DNA from: Nostoc sp. HK-01
GTDB lineage: Bacteria; Cyanobacteriota; Cyanobacteriia; Cyanobacteriales; Nostocaceae
Assembly (NCBI GenBank): GCA_003990705.1
Contig: AP018320.1
Coordinates: 124,001-188,000, forward strand
Direction: 5' to 3'
Length of the DNA stretch: 64,000 bases
How positions within the stretch are numbered: position 1 is the first letter of the stretch; each line of letters opens with the position of its first letter. Made by a program: the position numbers and the translations under genes. Shown piece by piece: positions 61,393-64,000 of this stretch. The notes beneath the pieces are model-generated. The model worked only from the letters and a program-made list of their open reading frames with translations. It searched no databases and had not been told where the DNA came from.

Positions 61393-61917
61393 TTACCCAA
61401 CCAAACTTTTAATTGCGAGTTGATCCAAAGAGGCAATAAGATTTTTGATTCTTCGGGGCGGATTTTTGAGAAATCGTTTCAAATCCTGACTCTTAACTTG
61501 GTATTGCGTGGCAGAGCGTTGTCTCCCCCGAAGCCAACCACGTTTTACCCAAGCTGCTACAGTCGAGGAATCCACACAAAGGGTTTTGGCAATTTGATTA
61601 CAGCTATAGTTGTCCAGAGTTGTGCGGGTGGAATAGCCCAAGCGATTCAGTTTTTTATTAATCCCCTCGGTTGTACGTTGATAACCGTGTCTTTTGAGCC
61701 GCCTCGCTATTTGTTTAAGGGTGTAAGCTTCTGACATTTCTTCGAGGACTTCTATTTCCTCCGGTTCCCATTTACGCCATTTGGTTTTCATGGTTGAAGC
61801 TGTGTTGATGAATGAAGTTGGTTGGTGAGGCATTGGGACAGAATTACTGAGGTTGTCCCAAATGCAGGTGGTTATATTTGAAACATCAATTTCTTTGGCT
61901 TCAAGGCGAGTGGGCAT
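61393..61917 (-). CDS. Helix-turn-helix DNA-binding protein, 174 residues
   Basis: The start may be the ATG at 61917, which lies in the loop of a GTGGGC/GCCCAC hairpin (61910-61926), or the Met at 61791 (KTKWRKWEPEEIEVLEEM). The sequence has two DNA-binding units: a Myb/SANT-like EPEEIEVLEEMSEAYTLKQIARRLKRHGY, and a helix-turn-helix YSCNQIAKTLCVDSSTVAAWVKRGWLRG near 100-130. It is in the minus-strand series between the DUF1392 gene and the 279-residue gene, and is a likely regulator of the module. Confidence 0.6.
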   Translation of the reverse strand: MPTRLEAKEIDVSNITTCIWDNLSNSVPMPHQPTSFINTASTMKTKWRKWEPEEIEVLEEMSEAYTLKQIARRLKRHGYQRTTEGINKKLNRLGYSTRTTLDNYSCNQIAKTLCVDSSTVAAWVKRGWLRGRQRSATQYQVKSQDLKRFLKNPPRRIKNLIASLDQLAIKSLVG

Positions 61918-61934
61918 CAAAGCCCACTTTTCCC

Positions 61935-62774
61935 CTACACAGCCACTAACGCCGCAGCATCAAACAACCCCTGCAATTCCCCCGAAGTCATTTGCTCCAA
62001 CGGATGATATTGCAGATATTCGTTAGCCGTTGGTAAACCATCCGGGATTTGTAGCAGCCAAACTGCATCCTCGGCAGAGTCACAAAAGATTTTCTCTGGT
62101 TTGGCTTGTGTTGCGCTTGTAAACCACCAATTGCCATTTGTGCAGCCGGCTTGTCCGAGTTTTATGTCTTGTTGGTAAATGCCATCATCAAGCAGTTCTA
62201 AACCGTATTGTTCGCAAGCATTGAAAAGCTGCACCATGATTTCATTACCAGTGGAACAAGCAACGGTGAGATGAGAAGAATTTTCCTCCTCTGCACAAGC
62301 GCCCCCTTGCCCCCCTGCCTCTTCCTGCACTGTCAATGAACCGCGTTTGTAATGCCATCTGATATCGTCAAAGCATTTTTGCCACCAGCTTCGGCGGAAG
62401 ATTTCGACACCGTTCACAATCACTGTCCACCGTTGCGTTACGAAGTTGGAGTGGTCATAGCTAATAGTGGCAATCAATTCTGTACCGCAGTAAATCTCGT
62501 ATTCGTAAAAAGATATCTCTCTTACTGTTAATTCTTCTGGTGCAACCGCCTGAGCTTGGTCTGCGATGTACCTGTCGAACTCACCTTGGGCTATGTCCTG
62601 CTCGTCAATCTTCTGGAGTTTGCTTGCTTGGTATCGAGCGATCGCATTCCTCCACGAATCCTTGCATCGTCTGTCTTGTACTTGGAGTGTACAGCCGATT
62701 TCGCTGTAGATGCGCTTTAGCTGGTCTAGGGATTTGCAGCGCAGCTGTTGTTGGGTGTATGTAACTTGGGTCAT
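61935..62774 (-). CDS. Hypothetical plasmid protein, 279 residues
   Basis: The N-terminus (about 5-60) has QQLRCKSLDQLKRIYSEIGC and SWRNAIARYQASKLQ, resembling a short SAP-like or helical DNA-binding unit. The middle has ISFYEYEIYCGTELIATISYDHSNFVTQRW, a beta-rich stretch. The C-terminus ends PLEQMTSGELQGLFDAA. There is no catalytic motif. It is the first gene of the long minus-strand series. An 11-bp leader hairpin (62801-62840) lies just upstream of its GGAGATT site, and the RHH operator region is beyond it. Confidence 0.55.
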   Translation of the reverse strand: MTQVTYTQQQLRCKSLDQLKRIYSEIGCTLQVQDRRCKDSWRNAIARYQASKLQKIDEQDIAQGEFDRYIADQAQAVAPEELTVREISFYEYEIYCGTELIATISYDHSNFVTQRWTVIVNGVEIFRRSWWQKCFDDIRWHYKRGSLTVQEEAGGQGGACAEEENSSHLTVACSTGNEIMVQLFNACEQYGLELLDDGIYQQDIKLGQAGCTNGNWWFTSATQAKPEKIFCDSAEDAVWLLQIPDGLPTANEYLQYHPLEQMTSGELQGLFDAAALVAV

Positions 62775-62800
62775 AATGGAGATTCCTTGAATATAAGGGC

Positions 62801-62840
62801 AGAGAAAGCACTTTAGATTCGCAGTCGGGGTGCTTTCTCT
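62801..62840 (-). terminator. Leader hairpin or attenuator
   Basis: AGAGAAAGCAC (62801-62811) pairs perfectly with GTGCTTTCTCT (62830-62840) across 18 bases, within the leader of the 62774 gene. On the plus strand it is followed by ATTTTTAT, so it could also stop transcription coming from that side. Confidence 0.55.
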
Positions 62841-62849
62841 ATTTTTATG

Positions 62850-62942
62850 GTAGCACTACTTTAATGCTACTACAACATTTTTACTACGCTAAAGTAGCGT
62901 TACCCTCGTGCTACAATGAAGGGAGTATAGTTTTGGAGTAGC
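62850..62942. promoter_or_regulatory. Operator cluster of the RHH regulator
   Basis: GTAGC/GCTAC occurs at 62850, 62866, 62894, 62910 and 62938, plus the perfect dyad ACGCTA-aag-TAGCGT (62886-62900). A TACAAT at 62912-62917 may be the -10 of the RHH gene. The site pattern suits a ribbon-helix-helix repressor bound cooperatively, controlling both the RHH gene and the minus-strand series. Confidence 0.65.
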
Positions 62943-62945
62943 GTT

Positions 62946-63125
62946 ATGGTGTTATCGGTGGTTACAGCCAAAAAGCGAATCTCGCTTTATTTGGATGAAG
63001 CATTAAAGTCTGACTTGGAACGGTTAGCCAAGATTCGGAAGCGTTCTCTATCAAATTTGATAGAAGTCATTTGCGAAGAAGAAGTAGAACGCGCCAAGAA
63101 GAGTGAAGAACTAAAGGATGCGTAA
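62946..63125 (+). CDS. Ribbon-helix-helix regulator, 59 residues
   Basis: A small CopG/Arc-type DNA-binding protein: the beta strand KKRISLYLDEALKSDLERLAKI is followed by SLSNLIEVICEEEVERAKK, the classic RHH helices (RxSxxL-type). GGAG lies about 5 bases before the ATG. Its own promoter holds five half-sites, so it is probably autoregulated. Such proteins often repress plasmid copy-number or partition genes. Confidence 0.85.
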   Translation: MVLSVVTAKKRISLYLDEALKSDLERLAKIRKRSLSNLIEVICEEEVERAKKSEELKDA

Positions 63126-63408
63126 CCTTCAGCCATCGGTTTTAACGCTTTACCTTCATTTCAGTGGCAACAGAATTTGAAAAAACTGAGTCAGATTTGC
63201 ATAAATTGAGATGGAAGAAATACTAAATGCTTTACTAGGAGACACTTTGAGAAAATTTGAGTTAAATTCGGTGTCTACTTCAAAATCAAGTTTGATCCTC
63301 TGGCTCTGTGTTTCTAGCTTCTGATAAAAATTGATTGCAACGATCCGCAAAACTTGGAATCTCTTGCACTTAACTCTAAGCAAATACCAATAAACGGAAA
63401 GAGGTGGA

Positions 63409-64000
63409 ATGATGAACACCCCACCCCATAAGCGAAAGAAAGCCACCTCTACCTCATCACCCAACTCAGACATTGCCCCTTCAGAAAATCCAGCTTCAGC
63501 AATCATTGACGTTCCTGCTGTTGAAGTTCCTGAACTAACCGAGCAAGAGCAGAGCGATCGCTTGCACTTGGAACGGAAGGTCGAGAGGGCGTTTTTTGAA
63601 GCGGGTAAGGCTTTGGCAGAATTGCGGGATCGTAGACTCTATCGCTCCACTCACCGCACATTTGAGGAATACTGCCGTGATAGATTTGGGCATAGTCGGC
63701 AACAGTCAAATTATCTGATTGCCGCAGCTGGTGTTTACGAAAATCTGACAACCAATGGTTGTCAAATTCTGCCAACGAGTGAACGAGAAGTTAGACCCTT
63801 GGTTCCTTTGACAGTGGAGGAACAACTTACCTGTTGGCAGTCCGCAGTCAAAGAAGCGGGTGGTAAAGTGCCAACTGGCCGCATCGTTAAGGACGTTGTG
63901 CAAAAAATTATGGAGCGTACCAAATTACCTAACAGCTACCATATACTCCCGGTTCGCCCATTTTTTCCTGAGTTAGAAGAAAGGCTACTCAGGGGTAAAA
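63409..64000 (+). CDS. Plasmid DNA-binding protein (partial, runs off the window)
   Basis: The start ATG-ATG (63409/63412) has GAGGTGG just upstream. The first 40 residues are Lys/Pro/Ser-rich. The family region has LHLERKVERAFFEAGKALAEL, LYRSTHRTFEEYCRDRFGHS, SNYLIAAAGVYENL, LPTSEREVRPLVPL and WQSAVKEAGGKVPTGRIVKDVV. This is related in its LYRxxxxxFEEYC part to the 563-residue protein at 17882-19573. The order is that of plasmid ParB-type accessory DNA-binding proteins. The C-terminus is beyond the window. It is co-directional with the RHH gene, so it may be in the same operon. Confidence 0.65.
   Translation, partial: MMNTPPHKRKKATSTSSPNSDIAPSENPASAIIDVPAVEVPELTEQEQSDRLHLERKVERAFFEAGKALAELRDRRLYRSTHRTFEEYCRDRFGHSRQQSNYLIAAAGVYENLTTNGCQILPTSEREVRPLVPLTVEEQLTCWQSAVKEAGGKVPTGRIVKDVVQKIMERTKLPNSYHILPVRPFFPELEERLLRGK

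Overview
The window is most likely part of a large plasmid of a filamentous, Nostoc-like cyanobacterium. The evidence is frequent HIP1 octamers (GCGATCGC), small dispersed repeats of the Nostoc type, cyanobacterial families (DUF1822, DUF1392) and many phage/plasmid regulators (KilA-N, Bro-N, P63C-like). A ParA/ParB pair, a replicative DnaB helicase and two related replication-type proteins point to a plasmid rather than a chromosome. No rRNA, tRNA or CRISPR array was seen. Layout: (1) 0.2-14.5 kb is a toxin- or secretion-like accessory region. It holds an alpha/beta hydrolase, a DUF4157 polymorphic effector with an HNH-like C-terminus, a LuxR-type response regulator, a 2130-residue coiled-coil protein of unknown family, a fibre-like coiled-coil protein and a secreted DUF3238-like protein. 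(2) 14.5-24 kb starts with a decayed IS4 transposase, followed by a first plasmid maintenance module (winged-helix Rep-like protein, KilA-N protein, plasmid DNA-binding protein, XRE repressor with a palindromic operator cluster) and a run of small hypothetical genes. (3) 24-31.5 kb is a co-directional run of small, often membrane-anchored proteins ending in two tandem related P-loop ATPases. A Bro-N gene follows, cut by an IS1-family element (32021-32962). (4) 33-47 kb looks like a defence island: a DUF262/HNH protein, an SF1 helicase with an in-frame stop, and a complete three-gene pPIWI-RE operon (REase, DinG/XPD-like Fe-S helicase, PIWI-RE protein). (5) 47-64 kb is a second plasmid backbone: an iteron-like array beside parB-parA, P63C-like, zinc-ribbon and truncated Strawberry-notch-type methylase genes, then a long minus-strand series ending in rep-like and dnaB genes. 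That series includes an AlkB-like oxygenase overlapping an adenine methylase, a KilA-N gene with an amber codon at a conserved Trp, and a DUF1392 gene. An RHH regulator and a partial plasmid protein diverge from it at the right end. The strongest candidate for an unusual system is the pPIWI-RE operon. It is a known family from comparative genomics, not new. The least explained locus is the giant protein plus fibre-like protein next to the DUF4157 effector. Duplicated backbone families, three in-frame stops in otherwise intact frames, SDR insertions and IS scars indicate a mosaic, possibly cointegrate plasmid undergoing gene decay. All family calls are made by eye from motifs.
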